Part shown: positions 35,201 through 44,100 of the stretch, piece by piece | Layout: every line of letters begins with the position of its first letter | Position numbering within the stretch: the stretch's first letter is position 1 | DNA from: Paludibacter sp. | GTDB lineage: Bacteria > Bacteroidota > Bacteroidia > Bacteroidales > Paludibacteraceae | DNA: 64,000 nucleotides | Assembly (NCBI GenBank): GCA_028710415.1 | Contig: JAQTUE010000006.1 | Location: 62,001 to 126,000 of the forward strand | Reading direction: 5' to 3' | Notes under the pieces: model-generated | The model's database searches: none | What the model saw: only the letters and a program-made list of their open reading frames with translations | Told to the model about the DNA's origin: nothing | Made by a program: the position numbers and the translations under genes

Positions 35201-36329
35201 TGATGGTGGCTTCCTGTTTGTCATCCTTACGGGTAAAAGTATAAATCCCACTTCCTTTGGTACCTACCCAAAGCGTCCGGTCGGGGCTTTCGAAGAAGGT
35301 ACGTACCGAACTGTTGCCGAAATTTGGGGTATTCTCGGACGAATAGGTGCGGAATTTCTCCCGTGAAGGGGAGAGTTGCCAGATCCCCCGGGTGTCGGTT
35401 CCTACCCAAATGATGTGCTGGGTTCCCACGTAAAGTGATAAAACAGAAACATTGGAAAGCACAGGCTCAATGTTTTTCGACTTCAGGTCGTACCGGTACA
35501 AACCGTTGGCTGTGCCCCACAACTGGTAATTATCAATAAAAACCATGGCCCTGATGATTCCAATTTTCTGACCTCCGGTGGTTGATTCAGCCAGAATACC
35601 TTCCGAGATACGATACGAAAAGATCTTTCCATCCACCGTTTGCATCCACATCTCGTTGTTTGTCCGGTAAAATACCGATTCAATATTCTTTAGAAGCTGG
35701 AACTGTATGACATTCTCGATCACAGGGGATTCCGGTGTTCCTTTTTTAAAGACAATTTTATACAACATCTTTTCTTCGGTGTACAACCACAGGTTGTCAT
35801 CTACATCAAAAAAGATCTTACGGGTCCTGTAATTATTTACGCCTTTGAGATGGTTGAATTGATGGGTTTTGGCATTGAAGAAGTACACACCCTGGTCGTA
35901 TATTGCGGCAAACATACGGTTTGAATGATTCCGTGCAATGAAAAAGGAGTTTTCGGTAAATATTGTCGAGTTGCCATTGTCTGTGAAAAAGCGTTCGAAG
36001 GTATTGTTCCTGGTATCCATCCTGTTAATGCCCCAATCGGTGGCAATCCATTGAATGTTCTTCTGTTCCTGAACGATATTGCGGATGATATTGTTACTGA
36101 TACTGTGAGCATTTCCAGGGTCGGGTTTATAGACTTTAAATTCCCTGCCGTTGTACCCGTTCAACCCATCCCATGTGCCAAACCACAGCAAGCCTTCCGA
36201 ATCCTGGTTAATGGCATTGATGGAGCTGTTCGAAAGCCCATCGTTGTTGGTCAGGTTCGAGATATCATAACTGAAAGCCGGAAAGGATAAAGAAATGAAC
36301 AGCAAGATAAAAAGTAGTGCTTTTTTCAT
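32265..36329 (-). CDS. Hybrid two-component system regulator (HTCS) of the polysaccharide locus
   Basis: The 1354-residue inner-membrane protein combines sensor, kinase, receiver and DNA-binding parts. A signal peptide (to about residue 22) precedes about 13-14 periplasmic reg_prop repeats (LWFGTWDGLNGYNG-like) forming two propellers, and a Y_Y_Y domain (about 700-770). Then come one membrane segment (about 790-810), HisKA with His844, HATPase (about 955-1065), a receiver with Asp1153 in CDIIMPVMDG and an AraC-type HTH (about 1250-1350). It should bind an oligosaccharide in the periplasm and activate the divergent GH130 operon. The H-box reads HEFSNSLTL where HEFRTPLTL is usual. ATG 36329 is chosen over a TTG nine bases upstream. 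Confidence 0.93.
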   Translation of the reverse strand: MKKALLFILLFISLSFPAFSYDISNLTNNDGLSNSSINAINQDSEGLLWFGTWDGLNGYNGREFKVYKPDPGNAHSISNNIIRNIVQEQKNIQWIATDWGINRMDTRNNTFERFFTDNGNSTIFTENSFFIARNHSNRMFAAIYDQGVYFFNAKTHQFNHLKGVNNYRTRKIFFDVDDNLWLYTEEKMLYKIVFKKGTPESPVIENVIQFQLLKNIESVFYRTNNEMWMQTVDGKIFSYRISEGILAESTTGGQKIGIIRAMVFIDNYQLWGTANGLYRYDLKSKNIEPVLSNVSVLSLYVGTQHIIWVGTDTRGIWQLSPSREKFRTYSSENTPNFGNSSVRTFFESPDRTLWVGTKGSGIYTFTRKDDKQEATIKQHFTTADGLLNNSVFTMVQGRGNEYWIGTDGLGINYYDTNRKKIFTLAVTESLQRKINLSSVYSILPDDANTLWVGTSGYGMYKLEIDRSTNPYSIKNYTQYIYSNNRPTSLSNNIVYSIIRDDATHLWIATRGGGLNRFNVGTGQFQNYRYSAKGTDFISSDDILCLYKDTRGTLWAGTSMGLNKLLRFDKGRPVFARYTEKEGMPNNTIHGILEDKEHNLWLSTNKGLAKLIQDKSSFRIVSYFKKDGLQNNEFSDGAFYNNPYTHQFYFGGISGFNLFNPLEISHSNYMPSLILDAFFVDNIESNISDYSRMKSKREVLTLSYKNKSFSFKFIPLDFLSGTKCEISYMLEGFQKEWIQLGTSNTIVFTNLPEGNYLLKVHCSNADKIWSNQYYTLPIRILPPWWASPIAYLIYSMLLLALFTVIRRVVKDQLAARNDIMLKDLEKQKIEEIHQAKLRFFTNIAHEFSNSLTLIYGPCEQLLRTHSTDEYTRKYVNIIKSNSERMQTLIQQLIDFRKAETGHLRLDIEKVDIPELVKFVSDNFMEMLEEKKILLSFSFIPPAIIWQTDRDSIEKIVFNLISNAVKYTPENETIKVLAETKHNRLIIRVTNTGIGIKPEYQQTIFDRFEVLERFEMQLSKGIETRNGIGLALCKNIVEVLQGTIEVESDGESFTTFVVSLPQQDMDETASPKKHDAHLFSPLPKESTPIDLEQKIQISIPDTEKEGLILIIDDESEIREMLCDFLSSRYEIAQAANGREGLELMKIRMPLLIICDIIMPVMDGVEFIKIMKKQELTRHIPIILLSSKSSVENQIEGLETGADAYLSKPFHPRHLEAQVESLLHRNQAILDYSESTYASLEQYEGKLIHKEDKELMLNITRIIHQQMDNDSLTLDFIAGELALSKMQLYRKMKELIGQTPTEYIRSIRLKQAEKLLKTTNKTVQEIMFVCGFNNKAHFYREFAKKYHLTPKEYRNLK

Positions 36330-36380
36330 TGAAGCCAAATTTGAGATATGGTATGATTAGATTTGATCAATATCAATAAA

Positions 36381-36542
36381 TCAGACCTCACCCCAACCCT
36401 CTCCAAAGGAGAGGGAGTAAGAGCTGAGGGTTGAATAATATTTATATGAAATAAATATTGTTTCATATATATTTATATATAAGCTTCTTGATACTACACC
36501 CTGGCTCCCTCTGCTTTGGAGAGTGTAGGGGGAGAGGTCTGA
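36381..36542. mobile_element. MITE-like nested palindrome without coding capacity
   Basis: Outer arms of about 37 bp (36381-36417 and 36505-36542) are inverted copies with about five or six differences and start tcagacctc / gaggtctga. Each arm itself contains a small CTCTCC-aaa-GGAGAG-type hairpin. Inside lies a second inverted pair, TATATGAAA (36443-36451) and TTTCATATA (36461-36469), in very AT-rich DNA. No clear target duplication flanks it. Repeats of the caccccaaccctctcc type are common in Bacteroidota. Confidence 0.55.
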
Positions 36543-36623
36543 ATGTTGAGATTATTAGAACAACCTATTTTCCTACTATATACAAATTTACTATCATAAA
36601 GGTTCAAAATTACACACAAAAAG

Positions 36624-36698
36624 GTATCTTTTTTCATCAAAAGAGTATCATTTTCTTAAAACGATAAAAACACATACCTTTTTGTCAAAAAAAGATAC
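36624..36698 (+). promoter_or_regulatory. Symmetric four-half-site operator, candidate HTCS binding region
   Basis: GTATC occurs at 36624-36628 and 36645-36649, 21 bases apart. Inverted copies, (C)ATAC at 36673-36677 and GATAC at 36694-36698, are again 21 apart. All four are symmetric about 36661, and each pair is flanked by T or A tracts. AraC-type dimers typically bind direct repeats two helical turns apart. It ends just before the expected -33 region of the GH130 promoter. Confidence 0.6.
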
Positions 36699-36720
36699 TA
36701 ATGGGAAGAGATTGCCCGTC

Positions 36721-36728
36721 TATATTTG
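36721..36728 (+). promoter_or_regulatory. -7 box of the GH130 operon
   Basis: TATATTTG fits TAnnTTTG. There is no -33 TTTG at the right spacing, as expected for an activator-dependent promoter. The transcript would start about 25-30 bases before the ATG at 36760. Confidence 0.5.
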
Positions 36729-36759
36729 CATTCGAATAGTACTTAAATCAAATAATATT

Positions 36760-37806
36760 ATGGATATTGCCAAACGATCAACAAATAATCCCCTGATGCG
36801 TCCCAGCGACCTGAAAGCAGGAATCAGTGGAATGGAGATTACCTGCCTGCTCAACCCGGGTGTTTTCAGGATGAATAATAAGACTTGGCTGCTGCTCCGC
36901 GTAGCTGAACGCCCCACGCAAATAGAAGATAAGATCAGCTTTCCCATTTATACTCCCCAGGGTACGATCGAAGTATTAAGTTTTGATAAGAACGACCCTC
37001 AACTGGATGCCACCGACCCGCGTGTCATCTTATACAAAGGAAAAAACTACCTGACCACCCTTTCCTATTTAAGACTGGTGTGCAGTGATGACGATATTCA
37101 CTTCCAGGAAGATCCAGCCTATCCACCTATTTTTGGACAAGGTGACCTCGAAGCTTTCGGCATTGAAGACTGCCGGGTAGCTACCATGGACGATGGTTAT
37201 TACCTCACCTTTACGGAAGTATCTTCGGTAGCTGTAGGCGTCGGACTGATCGCCACGAAAGACTTTACCCATTTCGACCGCAAAGGAATGATATTTCCCC
37301 CTCACAATAAAGACAGTGCCTTGTTCGAAGAAACTATCAATGGGATGTATTATGCCTTCCACCGGCCAAGCAGCCCTGAACTGGGCGGTAACTATATCTG
37401 GCTGGCCGAATCCCCTGACAGGGTGCATTGGGGAAACCATAAATGTGTTGCCATTACCCGCGAAGGCAGTTGGGATGAAGCACGGGTAGGAGCAGGGGGT
37501 GCTCCGATTAAAACATCAGAAGGCTGGCTCGAGATATACCATGGTGCCAATAAGGACCACCGTTATTGCCTGGGTGCTTTACTACTCGACCTGAATGATC
37601 CAACGAAAGTTCTGGCACGAAGCAAGGAACCGATCATGGAACCGATTGCCGAATACGAACAAACCGGATTCTTCGGGAATGTGGTCTTTACCAACGGACA
37701 TTATGTTCAGGGTGATACCATTAAGATTTTCTACGGTGCCAGCGACGAAGTGATCTGCAGTGCCGAATTCTCAATAACAGAAATATTAAACTCCTTAAAG
37801 AAGTAA
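36760..37806 (+). CDS. GH130 beta-mannoside phosphorylase-like enzyme
   Basis: The 348-residue protein without signal peptide is a five-blade propeller of family GH130. These enzymes phosphorolyse, or in some subfamilies hydrolyse, beta-mannosides such as mannosyl-glucose, mannobiose or mannosyl-GlcNAc. Visible blocks are NPGVFRMNNKTWLLLRVAERP, GIEDCRVATMDDGYYLTFTEVS, SALFEETINGMYYAFHRPS and IYHGANKDHRYCLGALLLDL (each in family positions). A longer frame from 36682 is rejected, because the -7 box lies inside it and the ATG at 36760 opens a typical N-terminus. It is followed after one base by an MFS gene, so import and cytosolic cleavage are coupled. The subfamily cannot be fixed by eye. Confidence 0.88.
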   Translation: MDIAKRSTNNPLMRPSDLKAGISGMEITCLLNPGVFRMNNKTWLLLRVAERPTQIEDKISFPIYTPQGTIEVLSFDKNDPQLDATDPRVILYKGKNYLTTLSYLRLVCSDDDIHFQEDPAYPPIFGQGDLEAFGIEDCRVATMDDGYYLTFTEVSSVAVGVGLIATKDFTHFDRKGMIFPPHNKDSALFEETINGMYYAFHRPSSPELGGNYIWLAESPDRVHWGNHKCVAITREGSWDEARVGAGGAPIKTSEGWLEIYHGANKDHRYCLGALLLDLNDPTKVLARSKEPIMEPIAEYEQTGFFGNVVFTNGHYVQGDTIKIFYGASDEVICSAEFSITEILNSLKK

Positions 37807-37807
37807 T

Positions 37808-39064
37808 ATGGCCAATAAATTAGCCGGAGAATTCCTGTTCTTCAAGACCCAACCTAAAAATATACGGACACTGTTGATCACCAACATGCTGTATGGGATG
37901 ATTTTACCAATCATCGAGATATTTGTTGGTGCCTATATCATGCGCAATACGGGGAATTCAACTTATGTCGTTATCTTTCAGCTTTTCATGTATATCGGTG
38001 TGGTGAGTACCTCCATTTTGAATGGTGCCTTACTAAAAGTGTTCAAAGTAAACTGGTTGTATAGTTTTGGGATTGTGCTCTCCGCCATTGCCTTGATGGT
38101 GATGATGTTTGTCCATTCCATAGGTATCGTACAGTTAGGATTTGCAGGATTTGCCATTGGTGCATCTACCGGATTCTTCTGGACCAACCGCTATTTACTG
38201 GCACTAACAGCCACAAACGATAAGAACAGGAATTATTTTTTCGGCCTTGAATCATTCTTCTTCTCCTTGTGGAGTATCGTAATCCCTTTGATGGTGGGTG
38301 CTTTTTTAGGAACGATTGACGGGAAAGTCTTGTTTGGATATGCTATCAATTTCAATATGGGGTATCAGATTATCACAGTAATCGTATTTGTTATTGCTAT
38401 TTGTGCGTGCCTGGTATTGGCGAAAGGTGATTTTGTGAACCCGGTACAAAAGAAATTTATCTATTTCAAATACCATGTATTGTGGCAGAAGTTCCTGGCT
38501 TTGGCCAGCCTGAAAGGAATGGTTCAGGGCTTTTTGGTTACAGCGCCTGCTATCCTGGTCATGCGGCTGGTAGGAAATGAAGGTTCGTTGGGACTGATAC
38601 AGGGTATCGGGGGTGGTGCAACTGCCATTATCGTCTATGTACTTGGACGAATTGCCAAACCGGAGCACAGGATGAAGATCTTTGGATTTGGATTATTTGT
38701 ATTCTTCATTGGAACACTGGTAAATGGAATCATGTTTTCTGCCATAGGGGTTATCATATTCGTACTTTGCAAGGTGTTATTCCAACCCTTACATGACCTG
38801 GCTTATTTCCCAACCATGATGAAAACGATTGATACTGTTTCAGGCATAGAGAAACGGAATGAATATGCGTACATTTTAAGCCATGAAGTCGGCCTGTTTA
38901 TTGGAAGGGCTTCGGGTATGATATTGTATATTTCACTGGCTTACTTTGCTTCCGAGATCTTTGCATTGAAATATGCCCTGATTATTGTGGCAGGATTGCA
39001 GCTGATATCACTGCCGCTGGCAAAACATATTATTAAAGAAATAGACACGAAATATAAAGGTTAA
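37808..39064 (+). CDS. MFS sugar transporter
   Basis: The 418-residue protein has 12 predicted membrane segments in two halves separated by a loop (about residues 200-225, FVNPVQKKFIYFKYHVLWQK in part). GFAIGASTGFFWTNRYL lies in the first half, and a conserved acidic loop (FGLESFFFSLWSI) follows. GH130 with an adjacent MFS carrier is a common pairing in Bacteroidota, in which the carrier brings in the disaccharide that the phosphorylase splits. Substrate unknown; a mannose-containing disaccharide is inferred from the partner. Confidence 0.85.
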   Translation: MANKLAGEFLFFKTQPKNIRTLLITNMLYGMILPIIEIFVGAYIMRNTGNSTYVVIFQLFMYIGVVSTSILNGALLKVFKVNWLYSFGIVLSAIALMVMMFVHSIGIVQLGFAGFAIGASTGFFWTNRYLLALTATNDKNRNYFFGLESFFFSLWSIVIPLMVGAFLGTIDGKVLFGYAINFNMGYQIITVIVFVIAICACLVLAKGDFVNPVQKKFIYFKYHVLWQKFLALASLKGMVQGFLVTAPAILVMRLVGNEGSLGLIQGIGGGATAIIVYVLGRIAKPEHRMKIFGFGLFVFFIGTLVNGIMFSAIGVIIFVLCKVLFQPLHDLAYFPTMMKTIDTVSGIEKRNEYAYILSHEVGLFIGRASGMILYISLAYFASEIFALKYALIIVAGLQLISLPLAKHIIKEIDTKYKG

Positions 39065-39066
39065 TT

Positions 39067-39329
39067 GTTCCGTGTTCAATGTTTCGTGTTCCGTGTTTTC
39101 TGTACTTGAAGCAGTCTGCAATTGGAATAATGATATTTAAGTTCAGTGTTCCATGTTCAGCGTTCCGTGTTTTCTGTGTTTGAAGCAGCTTACAATTGGA
39201 ATAATAAAATTAAATAATGAAACGAATTAACATGGGGCACTGTATCATCTTAATCAAGAATAGTACGCAAAAAGCAAAATACGGAACGCAAAACACGGAA
39301 CACGGAACTCAGAACACTGAACGCAAAAC
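39067..39329. repeat. 7-bp-period arrays with inverted counterpart upstream of the lipoprotein gene
   Basis: Two direct copies (39067-39131 and 39141-39205) each consist of six heptamers such as gttccgt, gttcaat, gttttct, followed by aagcag..t.caattggaataat. At 39281-39329 seven heptamers (acggaac, gcaaaac, acggaac and so on) are the reverse complement of this pattern. The region could fold back over about 45 bases. A GTATC-N16-GTACG pair (39242-39267) sits in the loop. Confidence 0.78.
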
Positions 39330-39337
39330 GAAATAAC

Positions 39338-41065
39338 ATGAGAACTTATAAATTAACTCTCTTCCTCATTCTCCTGGCAGGACATTTGTTTTCCTGCGTG
39401 GCGAGTGATAACTACGGAAAGCCGGTTGTACAGACGGCTATTCCGAGGATAGAAATGATGCCGAATGCACCAACACCCTATAAGATTCTCAACTGGAAAC
39501 AAAAGGCGAAAGATTATGATGCGTATGTGTTCGATTTCAACCCGGATATGCCGGCAGGTAAAATGATCTGGCTGGATAACAGCCAGCGCAACCTGCCACA
39601 GATAACTTTTGGACTCTATACTGCCATTCACGATGTACGTCAGGGATCTGCCCACAACAACGGGGAATTCCATGAAAGCCTGAATTCACTGTCAGCCATC
39701 CTGGGAGCCGGGTTGATAGGAATCGACAAGACCCATCAGAATGGTTACAATTATGTGAAGATGATCCAGAACTACTTCAATTCAGGTACCGGATGGAATA
39801 TCATGATGAACAATACCTGTCCGGAAGTAGCCCTCCAGGGAGGTGGGTATGGCCGTGACTGGTGGTATGATGTCTTGCCGAATGTCTTGTACTTTGCAGT
39901 ATGCGATGTGTTCCCAAATGTAGATAATGCCGACAATATCCAGCGCAGCATTGCCGAGAAGTTTTGCAAGGCAGACTCTGTACTCAATGGGAACTATGAT
40001 TATTCCTATTTTGATTATGGACGGATGCAGGGAATGGTGAATAAGATTCCTTTTCAGCAGGATGCTGCCGGAGGACATGGATACGTGCTCTATGATGCTT
40101 ATATGAAATATAAAAACCCAAGATACCTGGCACATGCAAAATCGGCTATTGCAGCATTGAACAATCAAAAGGAAAGCCGCTTTTATGAGATACTGCTACC
40201 CATGGGAATATATACAGCCGCACGGTTGAATGCCGAACAAGGTACCAATTATGATATCGAAAAGATGATGAACTGGGTTTTCGAAGGTTGTAAGAATCCG
40301 AAAGCACGTAACGGTTGGGGCGTGATTGTAGGCAAATGGGGCGAGTATGATGTCAGCGGATTGCAGGGCAGCATCATCGACGGGGGCGGATATGCTTTCC
40401 TGATGAACAGCATGAAAATGGCCTGGCCGCTTGTACCGATGGTAAAATACGATCCACGTTTTGCACGGGCTATAGGGAAATGGATGCTCAACAATGTCAA
40501 CTCAGCCCGGCTGTTTTTCCCAAATGAAATACCGGTCGGAAACCAATGGCTTCCTGAAATGAAAAACTATACGCATTCGGTAGTAGCCTACGAAGGTTTG
40601 CGGTATTCCGATTGTTACAATAAACCTGAGTTGAAAGATGTGCATCCTGTTGCATTGGGTGATGGACCAAACTGGAACTCAAAGAACCCGAAAGAAACTA
40701 TGTTCAGCCTGTACAGCACTTCGCCGGTTGGAATCATGGGAGCAATTGTGGATACTACTGATGTAAAGATGATCCTGAGACTTAATTGCAACAAGACTGA
40801 TTTTTATGCCAATACCACTTACCCAGCTTATTTGTATTACAACCCATACACAGTTTCAAAAAATGTGACCTATCATCCTTCAGGGAAAGTAGATGTATTT
40901 GATATTGTTTCAAAGAAATATGTAGCCAAAGCAATTAGTGGTGATACGCAAATTACGATACCGGCTGATCAGGCCAGTGTACTGGTTGAAATACCGGCCG
41001 GGGTTAAAATAGAAAACCATAAAAACAGGTTGACTGCAAATGGAATTCCTATAACCTTTAAATAG
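39338..41065 (+). CDS. Putative surface lipoprotein, unrecognised family (paralogue of the T9SS protein at 48.7 kb)
   Basis: The 575-residue protein has a lipoprotein-like signal (Cys20 in LFSC). The family is not recognised. Predicted mainly helical with repeated Trp/Tyr-rich hairpins, it looks like an all-alpha barrel (about residues 40-450) with a beta C-terminus. It shares long blocks with residues 20-560 of the protein at 48667: GIDKT, DWWYDVLPNV / DWWYEVMPNV, GTNYDI.KM.NW, YDVSGL, FARA.GKW.LN and NKTDF. Conserved Asp and Glu residues in the DVSGL, CxxYE and GD positions are candidates for catalysis. Its location between the MFS gene and SusC suggests a glycan-degrading enzyme or binding protein of this locus. 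Confidence 0.7.
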   Translation: MRTYKLTLFLILLAGHLFSCVASDNYGKPVVQTAIPRIEMMPNAPTPYKILNWKQKAKDYDAYVFDFNPDMPAGKMIWLDNSQRNLPQITFGLYTAIHDVRQGSAHNNGEFHESLNSLSAILGAGLIGIDKTHQNGYNYVKMIQNYFNSGTGWNIMMNNTCPEVALQGGGYGRDWWYDVLPNVLYFAVCDVFPNVDNADNIQRSIAEKFCKADSVLNGNYDYSYFDYGRMQGMVNKIPFQQDAAGGHGYVLYDAYMKYKNPRYLAHAKSAIAALNNQKESRFYEILLPMGIYTAARLNAEQGTNYDIEKMMNWVFEGCKNPKARNGWGVIVGKWGEYDVSGLQGSIIDGGGYAFLMNSMKMAWPLVPMVKYDPRFARAIGKWMLNNVNSARLFFPNEIPVGNQWLPEMKNYTHSVVAYEGLRYSDCYNKPELKDVHPVALGDGPNWNSKNPKETMFSLYSTSPVGIMGAIVDTTDVKMILRLNCNKTDFYANTTYPAYLYYNPYTVSKNVTYHPSGKVDVFDIVSKKYVAKAISGDTQITIPADQASVLVEIPAGVKIENHKNRLTANGIPITFK

Positions 41066-41094
41066 ATTCTCAATACAAACATATTTCTAACTAA

Positions 41095-41127
41095 ATTGTT
41101 TATAAATAACTGTTTATAGTATTATTG
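41095..41127 (+). promoter_or_regulatory. Weak promoter candidate for susC
   Basis: ATTG (41095-41098), 21 bases, TATTATTG (41120-41127): each box deviates by one base and the spacing is two longer than the consensus. Confidence 0.35.
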
Positions 41128-41182
41128 CCCTTCAATTCTTTTATAAAGAAAAACTTAATATTAATTGATTATACCTGTCATT

Positions 41183-44100
41183 ATGAAAAAAACGCTGTTA
41201 CTTATTTGTTTTGGGATTCTGAGTATAGTCCTGTATGCACAGGACCAGAACCAGGTAAATGGCATTGTAAAAGATGCTGCAACGAACGAACTCCTGATCG
41301 GGGTGAATGTCATTGTATCCGGAACCAATACCGGTACAGTTACGGGGATAAACGGTGATTTCAAGATTACAGTTCCAATGAATGCAACCTTAAAAGTATC
41401 GTATATCGGTTATAAGGCGCAAGAGATTAAAATGACAGGACAAAAGAACCTGACCATTCTGCTTGTGTCGGATAGTAAACTTATCGACGAAGTGGTCGTA
41501 GTGGGTTATTCCGTTCAAAAGAAACGGGATGTATTGGGTGCTATCGGCAAGGTCAGCGGTGAAGAACTATCAAAAATTCCTGTAGCATCAGCACAACAAG
41601 CCTTACAAGGCCGAGTTGCAGGTGTGGAAGTTGCTGCACAGACAGGTGCTCCGGGTGCACCGGTTTCAGTTCGGATACGCGGGGTCAACTCAATTGGATT
41701 GACAAATGACCCGTTGTATATTGTGGACGGTTTCCCGGTGGAAGGAGCCTTAAATAATATTTCACCGAATGAAATAGAAAGCATGACTATTTTGAAAGAT
41801 GCTTCCTCAGCTGCCATTTATGGTTCGAGAGCTACCAATGGGGTTATATTGATTACTACTAAAACAGGAAAAGCAGGAGCTGCTAAAATTACATTCAATA
41901 CCCAACTTGGATACCAGACACATGGTCACCTGACACCTATGGCCAATACCGACCAGTACATACAGATATACAACGAAGCAGCTGCAGCTGATAACCTGAC
42001 CTCTGTGGTTCAACGCCCGCTGATAGCCGGTAGTTTCATCAAGCCATTTCCAAATGTGAATCACATTGCGGAGATATTCCAGACAGCACCACTTCAAACC
42101 TATGAACTCTCGATTAGCGGAGGGGATGATAAAACACAATACCTGATTTCAGGTTCTTATTTCAATCAGGTAGGTATCCTTACCCATACAGGATACGATC
42201 GTTTTAATATGCGATCAAACATCAATTCGGAAGTGAAGAAATGGCTGCATGTTGGGTTGAATGTGAGTGGTGGCATTTCAAATAACCGCGTAGTATCGAG
42301 TTCCGGTGATGGAGCAGCCGGGGAAGGTGGAAGTGTGGTACGTTATGCACTCTACAGAAGCCCGGCCATACCGATATTTAATGCCTCAGGAGGTTATGTG
42401 GATTTACCTTCCGAGTACTACGGCAATTCGGCATACAATTCATTTTTTGGTGACGGGTATAGCCCCGAAGGTCTGGCAGCCAATACCGACAGGGTTAAAA
42501 AGATCAAATCCTTACTTGCTTCAGGCAATGTCCTGATTAATTTTCCCTCAAACATTTTCTGGAAGAGTACTTTCGGAGTTGATTACAGCAACCTGGAAAT
42601 AAGGGAGTTTAATAAAACATGGGGGACGTTGAATCGGATCAATGATCCAAATAGTTTAAATGTTTCAAGTTCAACCAACGTGAACTGGACCTTTAACAGC
42701 ACGTTAAACCACAGTATTAAAATTGGCGATAACAGTAACCTGACCAGTTTGTTAGGAGTTGAAGCCATAAAAAGAGCCGGTTACGGTCTTTCTGCCAGTG
42801 ACAGCCAGTTTACAAATACCGATCCAAACTTCCTGTATATCGGCAAAGGGGCTGTAGGTAAAAGTTCTGCCAGCCAGGGAGAAGATGGATCAAGCTTGCT
42901 TTCGTACTTTGCAAATGTAAATTATAATTACAATCAACAATATTACATCTCAGGAATTTTAAGGCGTGATGGTTCATCGCACTTTGTAGGTTCTAATCAA
43001 TGGGGAACCTTCTATTCAGTGTCGGCAGGATGGAACATGGATTCAGAGGAATTTATTAAAAATATTGACAATATCAGCAAATTGAAACTTCGTACCGGAT
43101 ATGGTTCTATCGGGAATCAGGAAGTACCACCTTATTCCAACCTGGACCGTTATTCCCCGAATTATTATTACACGTTTGGCGGAGCTGCTTACAATGGATA
43201 TGCCCAGACTTCACTGGGAAATACAGAATTGAAATGGGAAACCAGCAACCAGTTTAATATCGGTGTTGATCTGGAAATGTTTAAAGGATCGTTTGGAGCT
43301 ACCGTGGATTATTTTTACAAAATCACTAAGGATATGTTGGTGAAGGCACCACTTCCACCTTCGGTAGGGAATGCATCGCCACCTTATATAAACAGCAACG
43401 GAAATGTCATGAATACAGGTATTGACCTGGAATTGTTCTACCGTGAAAAATACAAAGACGGAGGATTTAATATTTCACTGAATGGAGGTTATATTAAAAA
43501 TAAAGTACTTAACATTGATGCACCCTATGTTGGCGGTATGGTTGATACAGGAGTATATGCCACAAAGACAGATGTGGGGCAGCCAATCGGGTCATTCTAT
43601 TTGTATCAAATGGCAGGTATCTTCCAGAACCAATCGGATGTGCTTACCTCAGCTTACCAGGGTAAAAATGTTCAACCCGGGGATGTGAAATACGTTGATC
43701 AAAACCATGATAATGTAATTGATGCCAAGGACCGTATTTTTATGGGAAGTGCCATACCAACCTTTACTGCCGGACTGAACCTTTCAGGGAATTATAAAGG
43801 CTTCGATGTGCTTGTGTTCTTACAGGGAGCTTACGGTCAGAAGATCTATTCCCAGGTGAATTATGATATCGAAGGTTACTACCGTGGGTTTAATGTCACC
43901 GAACGCTATTTTCAGCAACACTGGACAGGTGAAGGAACTTCCAATACTCAGCCACGCGCTTCCTGGTCAGGTAAGGCAAATAATGTAAAAGCATCCTCCC
44001 GCTTTTTGGAAGATGGATCGTATACCAGGCTGAAAAATGTACAGGTAGGTTATACCATCCCAAATACCAAAACGATAAAAATACAGAGTTTGAGGATTTA

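Noticed and set aside
36458-36667. Open frame of 69 codons between HTCS and GH130
   Set aside because: It runs through the nested palindrome and the operator half-sites; composition is not genic.
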